A stretch of 31,305 bases of DNA, taken from Bacteroidaceae bacterium (lineage in GTDB: Bacteria > Bacteroidota > Bacteroidia > Bacteroidales > Bacteroidaceae). Positions within the stretch are counted from its first letter, which is position 1; each line of letters opens with the position of its first letter. The notes beneath the pieces are model-generated. The model was not told the DNA's origin and did no database searches. It saw only the letters and a list, made by a program, of their open reading frames with translations. This document shows positions 7,192 to 15,084 of this stretch, one piece after another. The stretch spans positions 1 through 31,305 of the forward strand of contig CAAHEN010000206.1 in the NCBI GenBank assembly GCA_900772575.1, given 5' to 3'. The translations under genes were made by a program, and so were the position numbers.

Positions 7192-8094
7192 TCAGGCATT
7201 GCCCATCTTCTTGCGGTACTCCAGCGGCGAATAGCCAGTGGCGTTTTTGAAATACTTGCCGAGGAAGCTCTGGTTGGAGAAGTTTACCTCGCGGGCGATT
7301 TCCTTGATGGAGAGTGACGTGTTGCCGAGGAGCTGCTTGATCTCGATGACAACGAGATTGGTTATCCATTGTCCGGCGGTCTTTCCGCTGATGGACTTGA
7401 CCACTTCAGAGAGGTACTTCGGCGTCAGGCAGAGCCGGTCGCTGTACCACGCCACGTTGCGCTCACGCTTGAAGTTGGCGTCGACGAGGCGAATGAACTT
7501 GTCAAAGATGCCGTAGCCGGCGATGCGCGCCGTCACGAGCGACGTATCGCAGTGGCGCGACAGCAAGTCGCAGACGTCGAAGTAGAAGAGTCGTATGAGC
7601 GCCGTGATGGTCTCGCGCAGATAGTGGTGATCCTTCATCGACAGGCGCTTGACGGCATAGTCATAACTGCTGTTGAGCGCCTCACACTCGACCTTGTTGA
7701 GATGAATGACCGGCTGGTCATAGACGTAGAGCAGATAGGGCCAGAGCTGGTGCAGGCCGACAATGCTGTCCTGCACGCACTTGCGGGCGATGAGAATGAC
7801 ACGGGCCTGGAAATCGTCGCTCGTCGACATCATGTTGAACACATGCTCACCGACGCCGAGGAAGAGGTCGCCCGCCGCCATCTCCACACTCTTGCCATTG
7901 AGGCGGAACACGGAGTGTCCGTGGGTGCAGAAGCAGTAGGCCAGAAAGCGCAGTTGCCATGCCGTGTCGGTCATGTCAATCTTGCTGAAGTCGTCTATGA
8001 CAACGAGGTCGTCATAGAGCGCCAGTGCATGCCCGCCCGTCCATTCGCGGGCCTCGTCGATACCGATCTGGCGTATGCCTTTTGTCGAAGTCAT
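7192..8094 (-). CDS. AraC/XylS-family transcriptional regulator
   Basis: This is a DNA-binding regulator of about 300 residues. The C-terminal ~100 residues hold the two helix-turn-helix AraC domain: RNVAWYSDRLCLTPKYLSEVVKS is the first and LSIKEIAREVNFSNQSFLGKYFK the second, followed by the typical TGYSPLEYRK end. The N-terminal ~190 residues resemble a cupin-like effector-sensing domain (an FRLNGKSVEMAAGDLFLG segment). I chose the ATG at 8094 (MTSTKG). An upstream in-frame ATG at 8118 lies only about 7 nt from the predicted transcription start. The gene diverges from the GH84 gene, whose expression it may control, and runs toward the DUF3298 gene. Confidence 0.9.
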   Translation of the reverse strand: MTSTKGIRQIGIDEAREWTGGHALALYDDLVVIDDFSKIDMTDTAWQLRFLAYCFCTHGHSVFRLNGKSVEMAAGDLFLGVGEHVFNMMSTSDDFQARVILIARKCVQDSIVGLHQLWPYLLYVYDQPVIHLNKVECEALNSSYDYAVKRLSMKDHHYLRETITALIRLFYFDVCDLLSRHCDTSLVTARIAGYGIFDKFIRLVDANFKRERNVAWYSDRLCLTPKYLSEVVKSISGKTAGQWITNLVVIEIKQLLGNTSLSIKEIAREVNFSNQSFLGKYFKNATGYSPLEYRKKMGNA

Positions 8095-8131
8095 AGATAT
8101 TGGTTTGGGTGTGAGCATTGTTTTGGCTATG

Positions 8132-8139
8132 CAAACTTA
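8132..8139 (-). promoter_or_regulatory. -7 box of the AraC-type regulator gene
   Basis: Read on the minus strand, this is TAAGTTTG, a perfect TAnnTTTG. No clear -33 TTTG lies 19-20 nt upstream, as might be expected of an activator-dependent or autoregulated promoter. The start would be near 8125. Confidence 0.5.
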
Positions 8140-8255
8140 GCTGTTTTTTTTGATATCCGCCTCCTTGTCAGCCATAAAAAGTTTTCCGACCCTGCCCACC
8201 AATCTTCCGGCGCAGCCCAAACGGCATGCCGCAACGGCAAAAGGCGGGCCATCGC

Positions 8256-8287
8256 CTTGGTCACTTAAAAATAAAGACGTAGATTTG
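8256..8287 (+). promoter_or_regulatory. Promoter of the GH84 gene
   Basis: CTTG at 8256-8259, 20 nt, then TAGATTTG at 8280-8287. Transcription would start near 8294, giving a leader of about 38 nt to the ATG at 8332. Together with the divergent box at 8132-8139, the intergenic region is a two-way control region. Confidence 0.65.
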
Positions 8288-8331
8288 TGGCAGATTATAA
8301 AAAATCCATACACCCATACACCTACACGCAC

Positions 8332-10545
8332 ATGAAGAAGATTATCTTTGCCGTCGGGTTGCTGCTCTGCTTGCCGGGCAGCATGGCCGCACAGTTGCGC
8401 CTCGTCAACCCCGTCCCGCAAGTCGTCAAGTCAGCCTCACAGCAGACCGACCTCCCGGCTGAGTGGCGGATCGTCTGCGACGCCAGCCGCAGCGGCAGTA
8501 TCGCCGTGAAAGCTCTCGACAACGCCACGCCAAAGGCCACACAGAAAGCCAAGTTCACCGTCACGCTCGGCGTACGCGGCGACAAGGCCGTCAAGCGCAG
8601 CGCCAAACTGGCCCCCAAACAAGCCGAGGGCTATTATCTCGACATCACCCCCAATGGCGTCACCATCGTCGGTGCCGACGAGCAAGGCCTCTACTACGGC
8701 GTGCAGACACTGCTCGCCTCGATCAGCAAGGGCAAGCTCGAGGCCGCTACCGTCACAGACTGGCCCGACGTGCCCTTCCGCGGTGTCGTCGAGGGTTTCT
8801 ACGGCACACCGTGGAGCCACGAGGCCCGCTTGTCACAGTTCGACTTTTACGGGCGCAACAAGATGAACGTCTACATCTACGGCCCGAAGGACGACCCCTA
8901 CCACCGTGACCACTGGCGCCAGCCCTACCCCGAGGCTGATGGACAGCGCATCAAGGAGCTCGCCGAATATGCCAAGGCACACGGTGTCAACTTCTACTGG
9001 GCCATCCATCCGGGGGTGGACATCAAATGGACCACGGAGGATCGCGACGCCCTGCTCAAGAAATTCGAGCAGATGTACGCCCTCGGCGTGCGCTCATTCG
9101 CCGTTTTCTTCGACGACATCTGGGGCGAGGGTACCCGCGCCGACAAGCAGGCAGAACTGCTCAACTATGTCGACGACAACTTCATCCAGAAGAAGCACGA
9201 CGTGTCGCCCCTCATCATGTGCCCGACAGAGTACAACCGCTCATGGGCCAACGACGAGAAAGGCTACCTACGCACTCTGGGCAGCAAGATGAACAAGAGT
9301 ATCAGGATCATGTGGACCGGCAACACCGTGGTGCACTGCATCGACAAGCCGAGCATGGAATGGATCAACCAACGCATCGACCGCAAAGCCTACATCTGGT
9401 GGAACTTCCCCGTCTCTGACTTTGTGCGCGACCACATTCTCCTCGGCCCGGCCTATGGCAACGGCCTCGACATCGCCGACGACGTGTCGGGCTTCGTCTC
9501 CAACCCCATGGAGCATGCCGAAGCGTCCAAGATTGCCCTCTATGGCATCGCGGACTACACTTGGAACATGAAGGCCTACGACTATCAGGCCGACTGGGAG
9601 AAGGCCATCGTCGACCTGCTGCCCGACAACGCCCATGCCCTGCGCACCTTCGCCCTCTACAACAAGGATCTTGGCCCCAACGGCCACGGGTTCCGCCGCG
9701 AAGAAGGCGATGAGCTCAAGGACATCGCCGAGAGTGCCGTCAAGGGGGAGGCCATGGGCATCGGCCAGCTCATGCAGAAGTGCATGCAACTGAGACTCTC
9801 GGCCGACATCCTGCTGACGGACAAGAGCAACCTCGAACTGATCCGCGAACTGCGCCCGTGGCTGCTACAGGGCAAGAACGTGGCCGACTACGGACAGGCC
9901 GTCTGCCTCATGGCACTCTGCGCACAGGCACAGGCCGGACAGCCCACTTTCCCCACCTTCCCGGAACTCTACGCCCAGGCCCGCTCACTGCAGGAGCAGA
10001 TGTACCAGCTCGAGAACTCTGACGTGCGGCACCCTCTGCAGCCGGGCATCAAACTGGCCACGAAGGTATTGCTCCCGACACTCAACAAGCTCTACGCACA
10101 AGCTGTCGACAAGTACAACGCTGCCAACGGCACAAAGTTCGACAACGTCGCTGAGTACAATCCCTACAAGCTGACCAGCACTGTCAGCCAGCTGGCCCTG
10201 CTGCCCGTCAGCCTGAACGGCAACACCATCAAGGTCGCACCGTCCAACGAAGTCATCAACTGGCCCGCAGGCGGCACACTGACCATCACAGCCGAGACCC
10301 CGACCACCCTACAGGGCATGGACTTCAACCTCGGCATTCCCGACGTGGCCAAGCACTTCAAGCTAGAAGTACTCGTCGACGGCACATGGAAGACTGTCAG
10401 CCTGCTCCACTACAAGGCCGACGACCCTGTCATCCATACCGGCAACGAGCTGAGCGGCATGAAGGCCATGGCCCTGCGTCTGACTAACACAAGCGGTGCT
10501 GAGCAGAAAGTCTACTTCCGCTCATTCAATGTCACCAAGCGGTAA
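8332..10545 (+). CDS. GH84 beta-N-acetylglucosaminidase (O-GlcNAcase-like)
   Basis: The 737-residue secreted enzyme should hydrolyse terminal beta-N-acetylglucosamine from glycans or glycoproteins by substrate-assisted catalysis. That length equals, as I recall it, the length of the characterised Bacteroides thetaiotaomicron GH84. A signal peptide covers residues 1-20 (cut after SMAA). Residues 25-145 form the small N-terminal alpha/beta domain common to GH20 and GH84. The catalytic barrel starts at GVVEGFYGTPWS (151-162), and the catalytic Asp pair is Asp261-Asp262 in VFFDDIWGEG. A helical region follows, and the last ~100 residues are beta-rich, like a carbohydrate-binding module. The ATG at 8332 fits the signal peptide. 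The gene stands alone after a divergent AraC-type regulator, not in a SusCD-type locus. Mucin or host glycans are likely substrates by family, but unproven here. Confidence 0.95.
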   Translation: MKKIIFAVGLLLCLPGSMAAQLRLVNPVPQVVKSASQQTDLPAEWRIVCDASRSGSIAVKALDNATPKATQKAKFTVTLGVRGDKAVKRSAKLAPKQAEGYYLDITPNGVTIVGADEQGLYYGVQTLLASISKGKLEAATVTDWPDVPFRGVVEGFYGTPWSHEARLSQFDFYGRNKMNVYIYGPKDDPYHRDHWRQPYPEADGQRIKELAEYAKAHGVNFYWAIHPGVDIKWTTEDRDALLKKFEQMYALGVRSFAVFFDDIWGEGTRADKQAELLNYVDDNFIQKKHDVSPLIMCPTEYNRSWANDEKGYLRTLGSKMNKSIRIMWTGNTVVHCIDKPSMEWINQRIDRKAYIWWNFPVSDFVRDHILLGPAYGNGLDIADDVSGFVSNPMEHAEASKIALYGIADYTWNMKAYDYQADWEKAIVDLLPDNAHALRTFALYNKDLGPNGHGFRREEGDELKDIAESAVKGEAMGIGQLMQKCMQLRLSADILLTDKSNLELIRELRPWLLQGKNVADYGQAVCLMALCAQAQAGQPTFPTFPELYAQARSLQEQMYQLENSDVRHPLQPGIKLATKVLLPTLNKLYAQAVDKYNAANGTKFDNVAEYNPYKLTSTVSQLALLPVSLNGNTIKVAPSNEVINWPAGGTLTITAETPTTLQGMDFNLGIPDVAKHFKLEVLVDGTWKTVSLLHYKADDPVIHTGNELSGMKAMALRLTNTSGAEQKVYFRSFNVTKR

Positions 10546-10585
10546 GCCAGCTATCTGGCCCTAGCCACACATCCCTTCTGACAAC

Positions 10586-10627
10586 GAAGCGGCTGGTGTG
10601 TCCTTTCGTGGACTCGCCAGCCGCTTC
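10586..10627 (+). terminator. Hairpin after the GH84 gene
   Basis: GAAGCGGCTGG (10586-10596) pairs perfectly with CCAGCCGCTTC (10617-10627). Inside the 20-nt loop GTCC and GGAC can add a short inner stem. No T tract follows, so it may end transcription inefficiently or stabilise the 3' end. Confidence 0.45.
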
Positions 10628-10774
10628 ACGCTGTATATTCCCCGCCAAAGCTATCGCTCCACCAATGGCCGCAACAGTTTCACCGCTACGATGAAACCGA
10701 CTTTTCTACCACTCCCCACTGTTGTTCTTTTTTTCCGAAAGTCTCGTCCATGGCGTCTTTTCTCCACCTATAAT

Positions 10775-10806
10775 TTTGTGAGAATGAAGAGAAGCCAGTA
10801 ATTTTG
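10775..10806 (+). promoter_or_regulatory. Promoter of the PCMD/MBG surface-protein gene
   Basis: TTTG at 10775-10778, 20 nt, then TAATTTTG at 10799-10806. The predicted start near 10812 leaves a leader of about 150 nt before the ATG at 10966. Confidence 0.6.
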
Positions 10807-10836
10807 CACCGCTTTCTTTTCAACATCGCCGCTTAC

Positions 10837-10856
10837 GGGGCTTCTTCGGAAGCCCC
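10837..10856 (+). promoter_or_regulatory. UUCG-tetraloop hairpin in a long 5' leader
   Basis: GGGGCTTC (10837-10844), loop TTCG, then GAAGCCCC (10849-10856). The loop is closed by a C-G pair, the especially stable cUUCGg tetraloop. It begins about 25 nt into the predicted mRNA. No T tract follows, so it is not a terminator; it could protect the 5' end or shape translation. Confidence 0.55.
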
Positions 10857-10965
10857 GGCGGTGATTGTTCAAAAGGAGAAATCAACCAACACTCCAGTGA
10901 GCCGAAGGGCCGAAGGCCAATCCGCACGCCGGCCCGCAGTTCCACACAACAACTTAACTATCCAT

Positions 10966-13584
10966 ATGAAGAAAACCTTTACGCTACTCGCAGGAGCGCT
11001 CGCGTTCTGCACTGCCATCCAGGCACAGCAGATCAACGGCAGTTTCGACAAGCAGACGATCTGGGACGCCAGCAAGGGCGGCACAGTCGTCGAAGGCTGG
11101 GACGTCCTTAACGTCGTGCAGATGGGCTCTATCAAATATGCCCTCGCCTTTGCCGACAAGGATCATGCCGAGCCAGACAACGCCGACAAGAAGAGTGTAC
11201 TGCTTCATTGTCAGTTCCTTGGCTTTGCAGGCATGGGATCCAACTCCCCCAGCTACATGACGCTCGGCAAGACTTGGGTTTACGCCGACATCAAGGGCGT
11301 CATGTCCGGTGGCAGTGACCACGATGACAGCGACGGTGGCTCACAGGGCGGCATCGCCTTCACGGCACGCCCCGACTCCATCGCTGGTTATTTCAAGCGC
11401 ACCCATGGCACAGAGAAGCCCGACGAGGTGGCACGCATCATCGTCTACAGCTGGAAGGGCACGACAACCTCCGACGCTCCGGCCAATAAGGGCAGTTTTG
11501 AAGACTTGAGCACCTCGACAGAGGATGCCCCACGCCAGACACTGACCGACCGTGACATCGACATTCTGGGACGCGGTGCCAGTGGCAAACCGGCAGACGG
11601 CATTACGCTCGTCTCCAGTACCGACACGGCCATCGCCGGTGACATCGAAGACTGGAAGCGCATCGCCGTCCCCCTCAACTACCTGACCAACGACACGCCC
11701 GAAAAGCTCAACGTCATCATCTCATCGGCCAACTACTGGGATCGCTCGGCCATCGGTGCCGACAACAAGCTCTGGGCCGACGACGTACGTCTCATCTATA
11801 ATGCCAAGCTCAAAAGCCTGAGCATCGACGGACAGCCGCTGGCAGACTTCGACGAAGATACGTTCGCCTACAGCCTGCCCGCCGCCGACGCGGAGAAAGA
11901 AATATCGGCCACTGCCTGGGGCCAGAACGCCACAGTCAACATCACGACAACGGGTAACGTGAAGACCATCACCGTGACCGACGAGACCTCCAAAGGGCAG
12001 AAGACCTATACCTATACAATCACCTTCGCCGGTGAGGCCACGGTCATCACCACACCGGAAACTGCCCCCGCCATCACCTACGGCGACGAAGCCATCGATC
12101 TGGGATTCAAGTCGAACAGTACCGCTGCCTTCACCTACCAATTCTCTGATGAGGGGGTACTCGAAGTGCGAGACGGCAAACTTGTAGCTGTCGGTTCCGG
12201 TACGGTCAAGGTGAAAGCCTACCAAGCCGCCACCGAGGAATACTCCGCTGCCTCAACAACTACCCCGCTGAGTGTCATCGTCAGCAAGGCCCCCCTGACC
12301 GTTGCCCTCGCTGACACCGTGAAGGTCATGCGCGGACAGCGCTTCAGCAGCAGCGATGCCGCCTATGTGCTGACCGGCCTGAAACTGGGCGACGACACAC
12401 TCCAAGTGTCCGACATCCTGACCACCATGCCCAGCGTCAGTGGCCCAGCCCCCGAGAGTACGGAGAAGGTGGGCGACAAGCGTGCCATCACCATCTCCGG
12501 TGGTGAGGCCAAGAACTATGAGCTGGCCTATGCCGACAACCAAACAGCCACAGTCGTGAAAAACGAGGTATCTGTCTATGTGGGCTATGCCAGCAACCGC
12601 TTCAACGCCCTCTATGACACTGAGAACTACCATGTCATCAAGGTCGCTGCCGGACAGGAGAGCTATGACTTCAGTTTCCTGTTCACCGGCACCGCTTACG
12701 ATGACGAGGAAGTGCTGGCCAAGCTGCTCCCGACGGATAGCATCAAGTGCGCCGTAGACAAGGCTTCCGCCATCGGCGAAACCATACCGGTCCGTCTCAA
12801 CCTGCCCGACGTCAGCAACGCTGATTTCACGCTGAAATCTGTCCTGCCCACCGACGCCCGTATCGTTGTGGCCAAGGCGCCGACCATCGGATTCGCCGAC
12901 CTGACCGGTATCGCTTACGGCTCTGAGCCCTTCACACTGGCTAGCACCGATGACGGCGTATCGCTCACCTACAAGGTGCAAACATCAGACGTCATCAAGG
13001 TCAGCCGCGGCACGGCCACCGTACTCAAGGCCGGCCACGCCGCTGTCCTCGTCACCAGTGCCGCCAAGGGCGACTTCGGTGCCACGTCGAAGCTGGTCAA
13101 ATTCGACATCGCCAAAGCCGGACTGACAATCACAGCTAAGAACGACACCATCACGGCCGACGACGACCTGCCCACCACGTTCACACTCAGCTACGCCGGT
13201 TTCGTCAACGGTGACACGATTTCCACCGTCTTCCCCGACGGAGCACCGACAGCCAGCGTCGACATCGACAAGGTTGAGGCCGGCACCTACCCCATCAAGA
13301 TCAACATGGCTGAGCAGCCTGAAAACTATGACGTCACCCTCATTGAGGGCACTCTCGTCGTCAATGTCTCCACCGGCATCGGCCACCTGAACGCCAACGG
13401 CAACGCCTACACCTACAGCAACGGTGTCCTGACCCTTCCGGCAACCGGCGCTTACAGCGTCTACACCGCCGATGGCCGCCTCGTCAAGGGCGGCAGCGGC
13501 GCCACCGTCACACTGCCGGTCAATGCCGCCGCCGTCTATATCGTCAAGACCGCACAAGGCGCTTTCCGCCTCATCGCAAAATAA
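10966..13584 (+). CDS. Large secreted PCMD/MBG-domain surface protein
   Basis: This 872-residue protein has a signal peptide at residues 1-20 (cut near AIQA). Residues ~22-280 resemble the PCMD (putative carbohydrate metabolism) fold: a GGIAFTARPDSIAGYFK segment and an end, WADDVRLIY, that matches the end of the second PCMD protein downstream (WIDNVRLVF). A cadherin-like beta-sandwich (LKSLSIDGQPLADF) covers about 282-365. Bacterial-Ig/MBG-type repeats run from about 369 to 800, each opening with KAPLTV, KAPTIG or KAGLTI. The last ~70 residues (from STGIGHL) look like a short C-terminal sorting domain, with TADGRLVKGG and VYIVKTAQG as in type IX secretion tails. The start at 10966 begins the signal peptide. 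It probably binds carbohydrate at the cell surface, but its function is not known. Confidence 0.82.
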   Translation: MKKTFTLLAGALAFCTAIQAQQINGSFDKQTIWDASKGGTVVEGWDVLNVVQMGSIKYALAFADKDHAEPDNADKKSVLLHCQFLGFAGMGSNSPSYMTLGKTWVYADIKGVMSGGSDHDDSDGGSQGGIAFTARPDSIAGYFKRTHGTEKPDEVARIIVYSWKGTTTSDAPANKGSFEDLSTSTEDAPRQTLTDRDIDILGRGASGKPADGITLVSSTDTAIAGDIEDWKRIAVPLNYLTNDTPEKLNVIISSANYWDRSAIGADNKLWADDVRLIYNAKLKSLSIDGQPLADFDEDTFAYSLPAADAEKEISATAWGQNATVNITTTGNVKTITVTDETSKGQKTYTYTITFAGEATVITTPETAPAITYGDEAIDLGFKSNSTAAFTYQFSDEGVLEVRDGKLVAVGSGTVKVKAYQAATEEYSAASTTTPLSVIVSKAPLTVALADTVKVMRGQRFSSSDAAYVLTGLKLGDDTLQVSDILTTMPSVSGPAPESTEKVGDKRAITISGGEAKNYELAYADNQTATVVKNEVSVYVGYASNRFNALYDTENYHVIKVAAGQESYDFSFLFTGTAYDDEEVLAKLLPTDSIKCAVDKASAIGETIPVRLNLPDVSNADFTLKSVLPTDARIVVAKAPTIGFADLTGIAYGSEPFTLASTDDGVSLTYKVQTSDVIKVSRGTATVLKAGHAAVLVTSAAKGDFGATSKLVKFDIAKAGLTITAKNDTITADDDLPTTFTLSYAGFVNGDTISTVFPDGAPTASVDIDKVEAGTYPIKINMAEQPENYDVTLIEGTLVVNVSTGIGHLNANGNAYTYSNGVLTLPATGAYSVYTADGRLVKGGSGATVTLPVNAAAVYIVKTAQGAFRLIAK

Positions 13585-13613
13585 GGACAACTAGACTCTA
13601 CTATATCTTTCGC

Positions 13614-13651
13614 CGCCCCGCACCATCGCACACCGCTGATGGCGCGGGGCG
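13614..13651 (+). terminator. GC-rich hairpin after the PCMD/MBG gene
   Basis: CGCCCCGCACCATC (13614-13627) pairs with GATGGCGCGGGGCG (13638-13651) with one A-C mismatch and a 10-nt loop. It lies 30 nt after the stop. The following tail (GGACGTTTC) has only a short T run. Confidence 0.5.
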
Positions 13652-13732
13652 GGACGTTTCAGTAGGCTTCGCACGAAACAGGCCAAGCGTGCTTGCACCA
13701 CCTCTGGATTCGCACAAGGTAGGCTGCACTCG

Positions 13733-13770
13733 GGAATGGGAAATCAAAATAAATTTTGCTTTCCCATTCC
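13733..13770. promoter_or_regulatory. 38 bp near-perfect palindrome before the Omp85-like gene
   Basis: GGAATGGGAAA (13733-13743) pairs perfectly with TTTCCCATTCC (13760-13770). An inner CAAAAT/ATTTTG stem nearly closes the centre, giving 17 pairs and one T-C mismatch. It ends 12 bp before the -7 box, so it would cover the -33 region. That position suits an operator for a dimeric regulator. Confidence 0.6.
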
Positions 13771-13782
13771 ACTCGTTTGCAC

Positions 13783-13790
13783 TACCTTTG
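13783..13790 (+). promoter_or_regulatory. -7 box of the Omp85-like gene, very close to its ATG
   Basis: TACCTTTG is a perfect TAnnTTTG. The ATG is at 13799, only 8 nt after the box, so the mRNA would be leaderless or nearly so. There is no good TTTG at -33; TTTC at 13760-13763 is in the right place and lies within the palindrome. Confidence 0.55.
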
Positions 13791-13798
13791 CACCGCAA

Positions 13799-15028
13799 AT
13801 GAAACAGCTCATTCCACTCGTCCTGACAGCCATAAGCGCCAGCACTGCTGCCGCACAAAGTGACAATGACGCTATCGACCAGTTCACGGCCGATATGCGA
13901 CTCGGTGACGACACGATCAGCCTGGGTACCCCAGCGGCTATAGACACTATGTCCACTGACTCCGTCAGCACAAGACCGGGATTGGTGCGGCGCGTCGCCG
14001 ACTATTTTCTCAACGCCGACAGGCACGCCAACAAGAAGTTTGACTTCGGCGTGCTCCCAGGTCCGCACTATTCATCGACTGTCGGACTGGGTCTGGGCGT
14101 AGTGGCCACAGGGCTCTACTCACTCGACCGCAGCGACTCCACGTTGCAGAAATCGAATGTCACGCTCTATGCCGACGTCACCACGAAAGGTTTCCTCATG
14201 GTGGGGCTCAAGGGCAATAACATCTTTAAGAAGGAACGCTACCGTCTGGACTACCGCCTCTATGTCTATACCTTTCCCACGCAGTTTTGGGGCATCGGGT
14301 TCGACAATGGCAACGTAGACGCCAACGAGACCGACTACCGCCGGTTCAAACTCGACGCCATGGCCCGCTTCACCTTCAAGGTTGCCCCCAACACCTTCGT
14401 CGGCCCCATCGTCAACTACCAGTTTGTCCGAGCCAGCGGCATCGAGGAGAAGGGCCTGCCACTCTTCGGCGGGCAGGCACACACCGTGCAGACCCGTCAA
14501 ATGGGCATCTCGCTGACCTACGACTCGCGCGACTTCATCCTCAACGCCTACCGTGGTTGGTATTTCCAGTTCGACCAGCTCTTCGCCCCGCGCTTTCTCG
14601 GCAATGACTACTGCTTCTCGACCACCGAACTGACGGCCAGCACCTACCGCCGCATCTGGAAGGGCGGCATTCTGGCTGGTGAGTGGCACTCCCGTTTTAC
14701 CTACGGTAACCCCGCATGGTGCTTGCTCAGCGACGCGGGCAGCACGAGCCGCCTACGCGGCTACTACGAGGGGCGCTACCGCGACAAGAATATCGCGGAG
14801 ATGCAGGTCGAGTTGCGCCAGCACATCTGGCGGCGCAATGGCATCGCCATCTGGGTCGGTGCAGGCCAAGTGTTTCCGGAAGCCAAGGCACTGCGCTGGG
14901 ACAAGATGCTTCCCAGTGCCGGACTGGGCTACCGCTGGGAGTTCAAGCGCCGCGTCAATGTCCGCATTGATTACGGCTTCACCCGTAACGGTGGCGGTTT
15001 CATGTTCAACATCAACGAGGCCTTCTGA
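13799..15028 (+). CDS. Omp85/BamA-TamA-like outer-membrane barrel protein
   Basis: This 409-residue outer-membrane protein has a signal peptide at residues 1-20 (ASTAAAQ). After a low-complexity Asp/Ser/Thr region it consists of alternating beta strands typical of the surface-antigen (Bac_surface_Ag) barrel: TVGLGLGVVATGLYS, DYRLYVYTFPTQFWGIGFDN, MGISLTYDSRDF, then SRLRGYYEGRYRDKN. It ends in a hydrophobic aromatic residue, NINEAF, as BAM substrates do. There are no POTRA repeats, so it is not BamA itself but a short relative. Such proteins are often annotated as BamA/TamA-family outer-membrane proteins of unknown cargo. I used the ATG at 13799 because it opens the signal peptide. A second PCMD gene follows after 56 nt without an obvious promoter, so the two may be co-transcribed. 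Confidence 0.87.
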   Translation: MKQLIPLVLTAISASTAAAQSDNDAIDQFTADMRLGDDTISLGTPAAIDTMSTDSVSTRPGLVRRVADYFLNADRHANKKFDFGVLPGPHYSSTVGLGLGVVATGLYSLDRSDSTLQKSNVTLYADVTTKGFLMVGLKGNNIFKKERYRLDYRLYVYTFPTQFWGIGFDNGNVDANETDYRRFKLDAMARFTFKVAPNTFVGPIVNYQFVRASGIEEKGLPLFGGQAHTVQTRQMGISLTYDSRDFILNAYRGWYFQFDQLFAPRFLGNDYCFSTTELTASTYRRIWKGGILAGEWHSRFTYGNPAWCLLSDAGSTSRLRGYYEGRYRDKNIAEMQVELRQHIWRRNGIAIWVGAGQVFPEAKALRWDKMLPSAGLGYRWEFKRRVNVRIDYGFTRNGGGFMFNINEAF

Positions 15029-15084
15029 CCTTCATTAAGAATCAAACAATTTATACTCTAACACCTACAAGACACATACACATC

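Larger units (their letters stand above)
10546..10965. other. Intergenic region before the PCMD/MBG gene
   Basis: No gene is supported. The region holds a post-GH84 hairpin (10586-10627), a promoter (10775-10806) and an unusually long leader of about 150 nt with a UUCG-capped hairpin (10837-10856). A second TAATTTTG at 10771-10778 overlaps the -33 of the main box and could be an alternative -7. Confidence 0.65.

Noticed and set aside
12253..12981. Minus-strand open frame of 242 codons
   Set aside because: It is antisense to the MBG repeats, with no recognisable motif or start context. The plus-strand frame has a signal peptide and clear domains.
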